From Prevotellaceae bacterium UBA6398 (GTDB taxonomy: Bacteria; Bacteroidota; Bacteroidia; Bacteroidales; Bacteroidaceae), in the NCBI GenBank assembly GCA_002437495.1, contig DJQA01000018.1, positions 147,911 to 211,910 of the forward strand: a DNA stretch of 64,000 nucleotides, in the 5' to 3' direction. This document shows, piece after piece, positions 37,816-47,148 of this stretch. How positions within the stretch are numbered: the first letter of the stretch is position 1; each line of letters opens with the position of its first letter. The notes beneath the pieces are model-generated. The model searched no databases, was not told the DNA's origin, and was given only the letters and a program-made list of their open reading frames with translations. The translations under genes were made by a program, and so were the position numbers.

Positions 37816-37951
37816 GTTTCCGAAGGTACGATTTCCGGCTAATAATGGTATGCAAAAAGTAACATTGCGTCTTTCGGTTCAAAGCGCTTGTACGCGCCGT
37901 GCCGTTAGGGGATTTTTACGTATATTTGCATAGAAAGAATAAACAGGCTAT

Positions 37952-38725
37952 ATGGAACAGCAATCCAAACTCATACTTTTATCAAACGATGACGGCTATC
38001 TTGCTCCGGGCATAAATCTTCTCATAGAGTGGTTGCGGCCGCTGGCACACATTATTGTTGTGGCTCCCGATGGTCCGCGTTCCGGGGCAGCCGGCTCCAT
38101 AACGGCCACGGTGCCAATCACCTCCACCCTTGTGCGCCATGAAAACAACCTTGAGGTTTATGCATGCTCGGGAACGCCGGTTGATTGCGTTAAGCTCGCT
38201 CTTCACGCCATTGTGCCACGCGAGCCCGACCTCGTGGTAAGCGGAATAAACCACGGCGACAACGCCTCGATAAACGCACACTATTCCGGCACTTTGGGCG
38301 CGGCAATCGAGGGAGCTTTGCATGGGCTGAAGAGCGTGGCTTTTTCATCGTGCAACCATAATCCCCAAGCCAACCTAACCCCCTTGCGCCCATACGTGGA
38401 GAATGTGGTGAAAGCTGCCCTCGACAACGAAATGCCGCCACTAACCTGCCTTAACGTAAACTTTCCCGCACTACAGGAATTCAAAGGCGTGAGAATTTGC
38501 AGAATGGGCCACTGTCGCTGGTTTAACGAATTTGAAAAGTGCGAAATTCCCGAACGCGGCACTTTCTATTTTCTCACGGGCAATTACACCGACACCGACC
38601 CGGAGGCGAAAGACACCGACAGTCATGCCCTTGCCGAGGGATATGTGGCAGTAACCCCGACAACCCTCGATGTTACTTCGCACGAATTGTTCAAAGACGT
38701 CAAAGGCTGGGGGATAGAGCAATGA
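37952..38725 (+). CDS. surE: 5'/3'-nucleotidase SurE
   Basis: The 257-residue metal-dependent phosphatase acts on nucleoside monophosphates. The N-terminal LLSNDDGYLAPGI carries the metal-binding Asp pair, with PDGPRSGAAGSIT, SGINHGDNASINAHYSGTLGAA and YSGT-region residues in place. Its stop overlaps the lpxB start (ATGA). Confidence 0.95.
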   Translation: MEQQSKLILLSNDDGYLAPGINLLIEWLRPLAHIIVVAPDGPRSGAAGSITATVPITSTLVRHENNLEVYACSGTPVDCVKLALHAIVPREPDLVVSGINHGDNASINAHYSGTLGAAIEGALHGLKSVAFSSCNHNPQANLTPLRPYVENVVKAALDNEMPPLTCLNVNFPALQEFKGVRICRMGHCRWFNEFEKCEIPERGTFYFLTGNYTDTDPEAKDTDSHALAEGYVAVTPTTLDVTSHELFKDVKGWGIEQ

Positions 38726-39897
38726 AATATTTTGTAATAGCCGGCGAAGCAAGCGGCGACCTACATGCCGCCAACCTTATAAAAGCATTGCGCGAGCACG
38801 ACAGCGGAGCTTGCTTTTACGCCTACGGCGGCGAACTTATGGAGGCTGCGGGAGCAAGAATGTTGCGCTACTATCGCGACATTGCATATATGGGCGTGGT
38901 TAGCGTGGCAATGCACGCCGGCACAATACTACGCGCCATGGCAAGATGCAAAAGGGAAATATTGAAAATCAAACCCGATGTGGTTGTACTTGTTGACTAT
39001 CCGGGCTTCAATCTCGCCATTGCAAAATACGTGAAAACAAAAACACAAATCCCGGTATATTATTACATAGCCCCGAAAGTGTGGGCATGGAAAGAGAATC
39101 GCATAAAACTTCTCAAGGCATACGTTGACGAGATATTTTCGATACTACCCTTCGAGACCGAGTTTTTCAAGCAGCGCGGCATTGACGTTCACTATGTGGG
39201 AAATCCTACGGTTGACGAGGTGGACGATTATCGCAGATTGCACTATGCCGATTTGCCGGAAGAATTTGCCGGACAAAACGGTTTGAACCCGGCAAAGAAA
39301 ATCATCGCCGTCCTTGCCGGCAGCCGCAAACAGGAAATAAACTATAACCTGCGGCGCATGCTTATTGCCGCACGACCGCTTGTAAAAAAAGGATACCAGC
39401 TTGTTGTTGCGGGTGCTCCGAACATAGACGACAATATATATATGCGTAACATCCCGGCCGCAATGCTCGAAAGCGGGGAAGCGAGAATAGTGTCATGCAA
39501 AACCTACGCCCTGCTCGGCTTTGCAACGTCAGCCCTTGTAACCTCGGGCACTGCCACGCTCGAAACTGCATTGTTCAAAGTTCCGCAGGTGGTGTGCTAC
39601 TACATTCCTATGGGCAGAATAATTGCCTTTTTGAGAAAAAAACTACTAAAGGTCAAATATATTTCGCTTGTAAACCTTATAGCAGGACACAAAATTGTAA
39701 GGGAACTTGTAGCCGATGGCATGACTGTGAAAAACGTACGTGCCGAACTTGAAAGGATAACCCTTGACGAAACATGCCGCGCCGAAATGACGAAAGGCTA
39801 CGAGGAGCTCGCGTGCATACTGGGAGGCGTGGGCGCATCGGCACGCGCGGCGCAGGAAATCACGGCATGCCTGCAAAAGAGAATGGAAGCCAAGTGA
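38722..39897 (+). CDS. lpxB: Lipid-A-disaccharide synthase
   Basis: The 391-residue GT19 glycosyltransferase condenses UDP-diacylglucosamine with lipid X. The start MKYFVIAGEASGDLHAANLI is the canonical family N-terminus. DYPGFNLAIAKYVK, YYIAPKVWAWKENR, VGNPTVDEV and LAGSRKQEI follow, and TSGTATLETAL is the sugar-nucleotide region. The 4-base overlap with surE fixes the start, although the frame is open further upstream inside surE. Confidence 0.95.
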   Translation: MKYFVIAGEASGDLHAANLIKALREHDSGACFYAYGGELMEAAGARMLRYYRDIAYMGVVSVAMHAGTILRAMARCKREILKIKPDVVVLVDYPGFNLAIAKYVKTKTQIPVYYYIAPKVWAWKENRIKLLKAYVDEIFSILPFETEFFKQRGIDVHYVGNPTVDEVDDYRRLHYADLPEEFAGQNGLNPAKKIIAVLAGSRKQEINYNLRRMLIAARPLVKKGYQLVVAGAPNIDDNIYMRNIPAAMLESGEARIVSCKTYALLGFATSALVTSGTATLETALFKVPQVVCYYIPMGRIIAFLRKKLLKVKYISLVNLIAGHKIVRELVADGMTVKNVRAELERITLDETCRAEMTKGYEELACILGGVGASARAAQEITACLQKRMEAK

Positions 39898-39959
39898 AAT
39901 AAGCGCATCCCGCTCTATACTGCAGATATGTAGCTCAGAAAAAACGTTAAGCCATATTT

Positions 39960-40171
39960 ATGTTCCCCATATTTTAAGCGGTAATGGCGAACATTGAAAA
40001 CACGAAATAAAGCGCACATACTGGTAGGGTGCACTAAACTTACACTCCTGCGGATGAACTATGGAGAGGAAAGAACCCCGCTCACCACAAGTATGATATA
40101 GAACGCAAGGAACCGACTTGCGGCGAACTTGAAACGGCACATCGTCCGGATAACGCCCAACGACAGCAATC
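39960..40171 (-). pseudogene. Frameshifted fragment of the araC-type regulator
   Basis: The segment matches 17060-17275 (residues about 20-80 of the araC-type protein, VVGR-x-DDVPFQVRRKS to the STAHFGRD region). I see at least three indels: one-base losses near the CACTCCTGCGG and GGAGAGGAAAG blocks and a one-base gain at GGAACCGAC. The start codon, promoter and the whole DNA-binding domain are missing. Confidence 0.85.
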
Positions 40172-40197
40172 ACATGCAGCCGCTTGTTTTTTATACA

Positions 40198-40695
40198 TGC
40201 ATGCATAAAAACATATCCGGGAAGACAAACCTGTTATCTCCCCGGAAATCACCTCCATCAATGTTTTTCAAGTAAAGATTTTAGCTTTCATGCCATTTTC
40301 TCCCGAAAGTCGCACCGCCGCCACTTTCGTGCCAATATACGGCTAAGCGCTTACGCCCCATCGGGATTGCATTTTTACGCTTTCTTGCGAACCACCCACC
40401 GGCATTCGCCATTTTGCAACTTCCCACTCTGCAATTCGCGCTTTTGAAATACGATGCAAAAATATCATTGTCAAAACCTGCCGCGCTTGTCATGCAACGA
40501 TTTTCGCCTGTTATATTATGATTTTTCCCTGTAATGCCTTTTTGCCCCACGATTTCCATATTATAAAGCATATTATGAAGAATAGAATTATTTTCGCTTG
40601 AATTATTTGTATATCAACATATAACTTATATTTTCATATATACTGAAATATACTTAATAAGCAACAAAGAAAATATTATCACATAACAAAGAAAA
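40198..40695. repeat. Second copy of the araC/luxR intergenic block
   Basis: This block is the counterpart of 17455-17946 at about 93% identity by my count of visible differences, mostly transitions. It keeps the minus-strand terminator hairpin (40207-40246). The -33 TTTG (40606-40609) and 19-base spacing are intact, but the -7 box has become TATTTTCA (40629-40636), so the luxR promoter is damaged. Confidence 0.88.
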
Positions 40696-41016
40696 ATGAG
40701 CAAGGGTGCAATTAAAAACATATTACACAAATTTCTTTTGCATGAAGTATCATTCATAAGGCGGCAGTGCCTTATGACGCTTGTCCACTACGATCTGGTA
40801 CTTGTCATGGGGCTTGCTTTCAACATAACAGGCATTACAGGCACTTATAACCAATTGTTTATACGGGCTAACGTAATGTTTTTGCTCGCGGTGGTCGCAT
40901 TGTTCGCACTATACATAATAAAGAGCATGCAACCAAAGTTATGCCGATATACAACAGCAATCTCATTGCACATATTCCTGCCGGCAGAAATTGCGGCACT
41001 TTTGTTAAACGGTTAA
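40696..41016 (+). pseudogene. Truncated luxR-type regulator (first 100 codons only)
   Basis: The 106-codon frame begins MSKGAIKNILHKFLLHEVSFI and is close to the first 100 residues of the gene at 17947. It covers three transmembrane segments, then diverges after FLPAEI and stops. The remaining sensor segments and the LuxR DNA-binding domain are absent, so it cannot regulate as its parent does. It is followed by repeat copy 7. Confidence 0.85.
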
Positions 41017-41043
41017 ACCGATTGTTGCCGCTTTCAAACAACT

Positions 41044-41127
41044 TACGCCAAAACCACATACGACATAGGAAAAACTACGTCCTATGTAGAAAAAATTATG
41101 TCTGACATAATTCAAATTACATCAGAC
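41044..41127 (-). repeat. 84-bp phased A-tract element, copy 7
   Basis: Units begin at 41044, 41065, 41086 and 41107, in minus orientation. The flank on the unit-1 side (CCTTTTTT, then ATTTGCAACACACTGAAAA to about 41156) is also shared with copies 5 and 10. It lies between the luxR remnant and the GH127 gene. Confidence 0.92.
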
Positions 41128-41218
41128 CTTTTTTCGTCCATTTGCAACACACTGAAAACCACAACGTTGCCAGACAAAACCACATCACTCTTTATTTATT
41201 GGCTTTCAATAAGTTAAA

Positions 41219-41260
41219 CAAAAACGGTTCGTATGGGCTTAATGCCGCATACGGACCGTT
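41219..41260 (-). terminator. Terminator of the GH127 gene
   Basis: AACGGTTCGTATG (41223-41235) pairs with CATACGGACCGTT (41248-41260), one G-U pair, and the minus strand continues TTTGTTTAA. It is homologous to the hairpin at 19273-19310, with a U-A to C-G covariation. Confidence 0.82.
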
Positions 41261-41295
41261 ATGATTACAAAACGCGACTGTCTGTAACAGTGCCG

Positions 41296-43143
41296 TTATT
41301 TTGTCTCGTTGTCGTAAGCCTCGGGAAGCCACACGCGATAGCGTTCGCCGTGCTCCCACGAGTTTCCCGCCGATGCGAAGTCGCAGAAATCCACTTCCAC
41401 AGGCTTGCCGTAGTCTATATAGTCCACGCCGAGAATTACTGGGATTTTGAAGCTCATCCACGCCCATCCGGGGGCTGCTGACGGCTTGGCGTCCACAATT
41501 CCGTTATTGTTTGGTATGTTCACAACCTCGTCAATGTCGCCGGTGTTGAAGCGGCTGTCGCGTGCAAGCACTATCGGCCCGCGCACAATGGCATCGCAAT
41601 CGTTCTTCCTTACAAGCCGCGCCGGCATATCAAACTTGATTTTCACTACATCGCCGGCGTTCCATTTGCGGCTGAGCGTAAGATAGCCTTTATCCACAGC
41701 CCCTTCTGCCTTTGCGCTGTTCACGCTCACGAGCGTGGCTTTCCCCCACGAGGGAATGCGCAGACGCAGGGCAAATTCTGCGGAAGCCTTGGGAGTTACC
41801 CTGATTTCCATCTCGTCGGTGCGCGGATAGTCGCCGCTCTGCGCGATTGCCACATCGCCAGCCTTGCCTCCGAGAGAAACCACCGCCTCCGAAGGCATAT
41901 AGAAATTAACGTCCACCCTGCCGTCGCCCACATTGTATATTGTCTGCGGAATGGCGGCAAACCCACGCGGGCCGTTGGCGTTGCAGCAGTTTATCGGCAG
42001 GCCGCACTGATCCTCGCCCCTTGTGCGCTCGCCCTCGAGCGGGGTGTATTTGTCTATCTGCGACGCGTCGCCCTTAAGAGAGGCGAACAGGGCATTATAT
42101 ATTGCCTGTTCCATAAGGTCGGCATAACGTGCGTCTCCGCTTATGAGCAGCATACGGCGCAGGAGGTTGAGCCACGTAACCGTTACGCAGGTCTCGTTTT
42201 CGTATATCGCCGGACGTGTCTGCACCCGCTCGCCGCCATACCAGCACTCCTTCGCGCTTCCGGAGCCTGCTATGTTTATCTCCTGCGCGATAATCATGTC
42301 CACAGCCTTGCCAACACCGTCAAGAAGCCTCTTGTCTCCATTCACGCGGTATAGGTCGAGCATTCCTTGAAGGCACGACATCATTTCATAGGCTTTCTGC
42401 CCGTTTGAATAGTTGTACCACGAACCTTCGTGGGGGAAGCGGTTTGCCATGGGTATTCCCTGCAAGGTCTTAGACAATATCTGCGGACCTTTGGGGGATT
42501 CTATCTCATTGGCCATGCTTTCGGAGAGCTGCAGGTATTTTTTGTTGCCGGTTATGTTATACAGTTTCACCACGGCATTGAGTATCGATGCGCTCGGCAT
42601 ACCGCGATAGTTGCCGGTCTCCACAAGCAAGAGGTTTTTCTCCTTGAGCTGCGCCGTGAGGAAGTCGAGCTGTCGGCAAGCCGCCGCAACAGCCTTCTTG
42701 TCCTTCGATATGTCATACCACGAAAGCAGCCCGAGGATAACGTATTTGCGTCCCCAGATGTCCCACTCCTTGAGCTGCCTTTCGGGGGAGTAGTTGCCTA
42801 TGTACCCGCTCTTTTCCTGAAGCTTCATCAGGTCTTGCACCGATTTCCTTATGCGTTCGTACAAAGCCGCATCGTGGTTGTATTCGTAAAATGCGCACGC
42901 GCCCAACGCCCACTTTCCCCAAAACTCCGACTGCCACGCCGATGACTCCTTTTTTGTGGCGAACACGTCCACAAGCATCTTGACGTCCTCCTTCATGACG
43001 CGCTCCGAGACAACGCGGTCTATAACCATGCCCGGATGTCCTGTAATCCTCACGCTTTTCACAACAGGGGTTTTGGATGCCGCATGGGCGTTAATCCCTG
43101 CTGCAAGCGCAAGCGCGGCGGCGAATATCATTCTCGTTTTCAT
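41296..43143 (-). CDS. Secreted GH127 beta-L-arabinofuranosidase-type hydrolase
   Basis: The 615-residue protein has a signal peptide (INAHAASK, cleavage near 21) and the (alpha/alpha)6 barrel of GH127 (former DUF1680). The zinc/catalytic set is visible: Glu and Cys in YENETCVTVTW (about residues 313-320) and Cys-Cys in PINCCNANGPRG (about 383-385). It should remove beta-L-arabinofuranose or a related sugar from plant or other glycans. It follows rsgA by 38 bases. Confidence 0.88.
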   Translation of the reverse strand: MKTRMIFAAALALAAGINAHAASKTPVVKSVRITGHPGMVIDRVVSERVMKEDVKMLVDVFATKKESSAWQSEFWGKWALGACAFYEYNHDAALYERIRKSVQDLMKLQEKSGYIGNYSPERQLKEWDIWGRKYVILGLLSWYDISKDKKAVAAACRQLDFLTAQLKEKNLLLVETGNYRGMPSASILNAVVKLYNITGNKKYLQLSESMANEIESPKGPQILSKTLQGIPMANRFPHEGSWYNYSNGQKAYEMMSCLQGMLDLYRVNGDKRLLDGVGKAVDMIIAQEINIAGSGSAKECWYGGERVQTRPAIYENETCVTVTWLNLLRRMLLISGDARYADLMEQAIYNALFASLKGDASQIDKYTPLEGERTRGEDQCGLPINCCNANGPRGFAAIPQTIYNVGDGRVDVNFYMPSEAVVSLGGKAGDVAIAQSGDYPRTDEMEIRVTPKASAEFALRLRIPSWGKATLVSVNSAKAEGAVDKGYLTLSRKWNAGDVVKIKFDMPARLVRKNDCDAIVRGPIVLARDSRFNTGDIDEVVNIPNNNGIVDAKPSAAPGWAWMSFKIPVILGVDYIDYGKPVEVDFCDFASAGNSWEHGERYRVWLPEAYDNETK

Positions 43144-43181
43144 TTTTCGGATATTTATGTCTGTTTGTCATTGCAATGGCG

Positions 43182-44111
43182 CTAATATGCCTCGCGATAC
43201 TTTGCTTCATCCCCATCTTCGAGCATGCTGAGATAGGAAGCATAGCGCGAAGGTGCCACGCGGCCTTCCTCCAGAGCCTTTTTCACGGCACAGCCGGGCT
43301 CTCCGGTGTGCGTGCAGTTTGCAAAGCGGCAATCCCTGCCAATACTGAACATTTCGCGGAAGTAGTGGCTGATTTCCTCGCGTTTCATGTTGAAAGTTCC
43401 GAAGCCCTTTATGCCGGGCACATCGATAACCGCCCCGCCCTGCGGCAGGAAATACATTCGGCTGTCGGTTGTGGTGTGCATTCCCGTAAGATGGCTTTCT
43501 GATATTTCTGAAGTGCGCGCCCCCGCGCCGGGGACAAGGGCGTTGACAAGCGTTGACTTTCCCGTGCCGGAGTTTCCTGCGATAAGAGTAACCTTTCCCT
43601 TCAAAATTTCAAGCACATTGGCGGGTGCTCCATTGAGGGCGCAGAACTTTACCGTGCGGTAGCCTATGCCCTCGTACAAAGCCGCGAGGGCGTTCATCTT
43701 TTCGGTTTCCTGCTTAGTGTATATGTCGGTTTTACTGAAAGCCAACGCCACTTCCACGCCATAGGCCTCAGCCGAGGCTATGAAGCGGTCTATGAAAGTG
43801 GTGAGCGTTTCGGGGCGCGCTACGGTTACAAAAAGCAAAGCCATGTCGATGTTCGCCCCGAGAATCTGGCTCTGCTTTGAAAGATTTGTGGACTTGCGTA
43901 TTATGTAGTTCTTTCTGTCCTCCAAACCCACAATCATGCCGCCTCCTTCGGGCGACACGGTTATCTCCACTCTGTCGCCCACGGCCACGGGGTTGGTGGT
44001 GCGGATGCCCTTCAGGCGGAATTTTCCCCGCACAGTGCATTCCACATCACCACCACCGTCCGTGCGCACAAGGCAGGAGCTTCCGGCGGTACGGATAACC
44101 GTCCCCTGCAT
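43182..44111 (-). CDS. rsgA: Ribosome small subunit-dependent GTPase RsgA
   Basis: The 309-residue circularly permuted GTPase matures the 30S subunit. An N-terminal OB fold, G4 (LAFSKTDIYT), G1 (GNSGTGKSTLVNAL) and G3 (DVPGIKGFG) in permuted order, and a C-terminal zinc motif (CRFANCTHTGEPGC) are present. It follows frr by 4 bases. Confidence 0.96.
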   Translation of the reverse strand: MQGTVIRTAGSSCLVRTDGGGDVECTVRGKFRLKGIRTTNPVAVGDRVEITVSPEGGGMIVGLEDRKNYIIRKSTNLSKQSQILGANIDMALLFVTVARPETLTTFIDRFIASAEAYGVEVALAFSKTDIYTKQETEKMNALAALYEGIGYRTVKFCALNGAPANVLEILKGKVTLIAGNSGTGKSTLVNALVPGAGARTSEISESHLTGMHTTTDSRMYFLPQGGAVIDVPGIKGFGTFNMKREEISHYFREMFSIGRDCRFANCTHTGEPGCAVKKALEEGRVAPSRYASYLSMLEDGDEAKYREAY

Positions 44112-44115
44112 AGTT

Positions 44116-44676
44116 TCAGACGGTCATTATTTCTTTGTCCTTTATTGCAAGAAGTTCTTCAACCTGCTTGATGTATTTGTCGTGCAGTTTTTGCAGAGTC
44201 TGCTCCGCATCCTTTTCAATGTCCTCGCTTACTCCGTCCTTCACCGACTTCTTTAGTTTTTCGATGGTCTCGCGGCGTACATTTCGTATGCTCACCCTGG
44301 CTGTCTCGCCCTCCTTGTTACATTGCTTTGCAAGCTCCTTGCGGCGTTCTTCTGTCAATGGCGGAATGGTAAGGCGTATTATCTCACCGTTGTTATCGGG
44401 TGTTATTCCCACGTTCGAGTTTATGATGGCCTTTTCTATGGGGCGCATCATGCTCTTGTCCCACGGTTTTATTGCAATGGTGCGTGCATCGGGTGTGGTG
44501 ATTGCCGAAACCTGATTGAGCGGCATCATTGCGCCGTAGCTCTCCACCCTAACTTCGTCAAGGATTTCCACATTAGCTTTTCCGGCGCGTATGCGCGCCA
44601 GGGTTTCCTCAAGATGATTTACAGCCTGGGACATTTTTTTTTCGCTGTCGTTGAGACATTGCTTAACATCAAACAT
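44116..44676 (-). CDS. frr: Ribosome recycling factor
   Basis: The 186-residue protein splits post-termination ribosomes with EF-G. RIRAGKANVEILDEVRVESYG, PLNQVSAITTPDARTIAI and TEERRKELAKQCNKEGE are diagnostic. A TAAGTTTG box at 44708-44715 (minus) suggests its own promoter. Confidence 0.97.
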   Translation of the reverse strand: MFDVKQCLNDSEKKMSQAVNHLEETLARIRAGKANVEILDEVRVESYGAMMPLNQVSAITTPDARTIAIKPWDKSMMRPIEKAIINSNVGITPDNNGEIIRLTIPPLTEERRKELAKQCNKEGETARVSIRNVRRETIEKLKKSVKDGVSEDIEKDAEQTLQKLHDKYIKQVEELLAIKDKEIMTV

Positions 44677-44794
44677 ATACTAAGGATTTTTCAATTTAAC
44701 TTATCTGCAAACTTACGGAAAGTTTTTCAATTATACGTTGGCATTCTGCGGTTATGTCCCTTTTTACAGGCAACGGCAAACCGCGCTGTCCGCG

Positions 44795-45214
44795 TCAGTC
44801 GTTCACCTTAACGGTTCTGCTTCCGTTGTCATCCTCCGAAATCTCCACTTTCACGGTCTCATCGGGCAGCAGAGGTTCAACAAGTTCCGGCCATTCCAAG
44901 AAGTTCAGTCCGCCGCCGTAAAAGTAATCCTCATAGCCAAGGTCGTAAACTTCCTCGATTCTCTTTATGCGGTAAAAGTCGAAATGGTATATGCTCCTGC
45001 CTGATGTCTCGCTCTTGTATTCATTCACAATTGCAAACGAGGGGGATGTAACTTCCTCCTCAACTCCGAGCTTTCGGCACACGGCGCGTATAAAGGTTGT
45101 TTTTCCGACTCCCATTTTGCCGTAAAAAGCGAAAATTCTGTGGTTGCCCATGTTTTCAACAAACTGCGCGGCAGCCGCATCGATGCTGTTCAAATCGGGT
45201 ATTTTTATTTCCAT
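44795..45214 (-). CDS. tsaE: tRNA threonylcarbamoyladenosine ATPase TsaE
   Basis: The 139-residue P-loop protein is required for t6A37 formation in ANN-decoding tRNAs. FYGKMGVGKTTFIRAVC (Walker A), SPSFAIVNEY and YHFDFYRI are present, and LEWPELVEPLLP closes the core. It lies 33 bases after porX, an order common in Bacteroidetes. Confidence 0.96.
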   Translation of the reverse strand: MEIKIPDLNSIDAAAAQFVENMGNHRIFAFYGKMGVGKTTFIRAVCRKLGVEEEVTSPSFAIVNEYKSETSGRSIYHFDFYRIKRIEEVYDLGYEDYFYGGGLNFLEWPELVEPLLPDETVKVEISEDDNGSRTVKVND

Positions 45215-45247
45215 TTTCTGTTTCTTATTATTTTTCTCTCGTTGCGT

Positions 45248-46798
45248 TCAGCGGCGTTTGGGGTGCAGGGTTACAAAAGGCACTATCATCTCCTCCATCG
45301 ATATGCCGCCGTGCTGGAATGTGTTGTTGTAGTATCGGGCATAGTGGTTGAAATCGTTGGGATAGGCGAAAAATCTGCTACCTGTGGCGAATATGTATGA
45401 AGTTGATAGGTTGGGCGAAGGCAGTCCCGCCTCTGCCGGACGGCGCACCTCAAACACTTCCTTTGCGTTGTATTTAAGGTTTTTCCCCAGCTTGTAGCGC
45501 AAATTGGCGTTCACCTCTCTGTCGCCTACAACCTTTGACGGTTGCCCCACGCGTATGCTTCCATGGTCGGTTGTTACAACCACGGTAAAGCCCTTGTCGG
45601 AAAGTTTTTCAAACAGTTCTTTCATCGCGCTGTGCCTGAACCACGAGAGTGTTATGCTGCGGTATGCCGCCTCGTCAGCCGCAAGTTCCCTTACGGTTTT
45701 CTGCTCGGTGCGGGCGTGGGAAAGTATGTCGATGAAATTAACCACCAGCACGTTCAAGTCGTTTCTTTCAAGCTGAGAAAACTGCGAAAGCAACTTGTCT
45801 ACCGCCTGCGAATCGTTCACCTTGCTGTAGGAAAAGCTGTTTTTGCGGCGGAACCTTGCAAACTGCGTGGCTATTAGTTCTTTTTCTTTAAGGTTCTTGC
45901 CCTCGTCCTCATTTTCATCCACCCAGAGTCCGGGGAATATTTCCTCTATCTGCAAGGGCATGAGCCCTGCGAATATTGCGTTGCGGGCATACTGCGTGGC
46001 TGTGGGCAGAATGCTGAAGTAAAGCTCATCGTCTGTGGTAAACAGCCCCGCTATGTCGCGGCTGAACATTCGCCACTGGTCGTACCTAAGGTTGTCAAAC
46101 ACTATCATGAACACCTTTTTTCCCTCGTCTAAAAGCGGGAACACCCTTTTGCGGAACAGGTCGTTGCTCATCATGGGGCGTTTGTCGGGATTGCCTATCC
46201 ACGACATATAGTTTTTTCTCACGAATTTGGCAAACGCAACATCGGCCTCCTCCTTCTGCATACGCAGCACCTCGTCCATCGCCCCTCCGGTGTCCTGCAG
46301 CTCAAGCTCCCAATACACAAGCTTGCGGTAAACCTCCATCCAGTCGTCGGGCGACATGGAGTCGCTTATCTGCGCACTAATCCTGCCAAACTCCTGCCGG
46401 TAGCCGGTGAGCGTAACCTCGTCAACAATCTCGCGCTTGTGTATGTTCTTTTTTAGCGCGAGCAATATTTGGTTCGGATTCACCGGCTTTATAAGGTAAT
46501 CCGCAATCTTCTGCCCCACGGCCTGGTTCATTATGTCCTCCTCCTCGCTTTTCGTAACCATAACCACAGGAGTTGCGGGGAGTGCCTCCTTTATGCGCGT
46601 CAGCACCTCGAGCCCGCTAAGCCCCGGCATATTCTCGTCGAGCATAATAAGGTCATAACCGCCGCGCTCGCACATCTCCAGCGCGTCCACGCCGTTTGTC
46701 GCCGTGTCCACGCTGTAGCCCTTGTTTTCAAGAAAGATTATGTGGGCGCGCAGCAGGTCTATCTCATCGTCCACCCAAAGCAGTTTGCCGTTTTGCAT
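45248..46798 (-). CDS. porX: PorX-type response regulator with PglZ domain
   Basis: The 516-residue protein has a receiver domain (LLWVDDEIDLL, phospho-acceptor Asp in DLIMLDENMPG, Lys in VMVTKSEEED) joined to a PglZ alkaline-phosphatase-like domain (MIVFDNLRYDQW, VVTTDHGSIRVGQPS). In type IX secretion species PorX controls that system; many Bacteroidales without it keep the gene. An ATG six codons upstream (46816) is possible, but a TATATTCG box lies just five bases before it, so the downstream start is favoured. Confidence 0.9.
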   Translation of the reverse strand: MQNGKLLWVDDEIDLLRAHIIFLENKGYSVDTATNGVDALEMCERGGYDLIMLDENMPGLSGLEVLTRIKEALPATPVVMVTKSEEEDIMNQAVGQKIADYLIKPVNPNQILLALKKNIHKREIVDEVTLTGYRQEFGRISAQISDSMSPDDWMEVYRKLVYWELELQDTGGAMDEVLRMQKEEADVAFAKFVRKNYMSWIGNPDKRPMMSNDLFRKRVFPLLDEGKKVFMIVFDNLRYDQWRMFSRDIAGLFTTDDELYFSILPTATQYARNAIFAGLMPLQIEEIFPGLWVDENEDEGKNLKEKELIATQFARFRRKNSFSYSKVNDSQAVDKLLSQFSQLERNDLNVLVVNFIDILSHARTEQKTVRELAADEAAYRSITLSWFRHSAMKELFEKLSDKGFTVVVTTDHGSIRVGQPSKVVGDREVNANLRYKLGKNLKYNAKEVFEVRRPAEAGLPSPNLSTSYIFATGSRFFAYPNDFNHYARYYNNTFQHGGISMEEMIVPFVTLHPKRR

Positions 46799-47005
46799 TG
46801 ACAGGTATATTTCCATGTGCGAATATAGCCATTTTTGGCGGGACACCGGTCTTTGCAACCGGGTTTATTTCCGCAATAGCCGGTGCCACGGCAGTGCGCC
46901 ATTTTATGCAAACTGCATAACACGCAACACAGCAGCATTTTATACGCTTCTCCGTATATCCACATAAGTATTTGTACTTCAAATTGTTGTATGTGGCAAA
47001 AAAAG

Positions 47006-47089
47006 GTCTGATGTAGTTTTTTCTACGTCTGATGTATTTTTTCCTACATAGGACATGGTTTTTTTTATATCTCATGTAGATTTTAAAAC
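47006..47089 (+). repeat. 84-bp phased A-tract element, copy 8
   Basis: Units begin at 47006, 47027, 47048 and 47069. The element lies in the 350-base gap between the porX start and the ogt stop. I see no other feature in this gap. Confidence 0.92.
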
Positions 47090-47148
47090 TTCATAAAGTG
47101 GCGCAACCACGGCTTTAATGTATGGTATAAGATGAGAAGCTGCAAATA

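Noticed and set aside
46799..46816. PorX start at the upstream ATG (46816)
   Set aside because: A TATATTCG box ends five bases before this ATG, so transcription would begin at or after it; the next ATG gives the usual family N-terminus.
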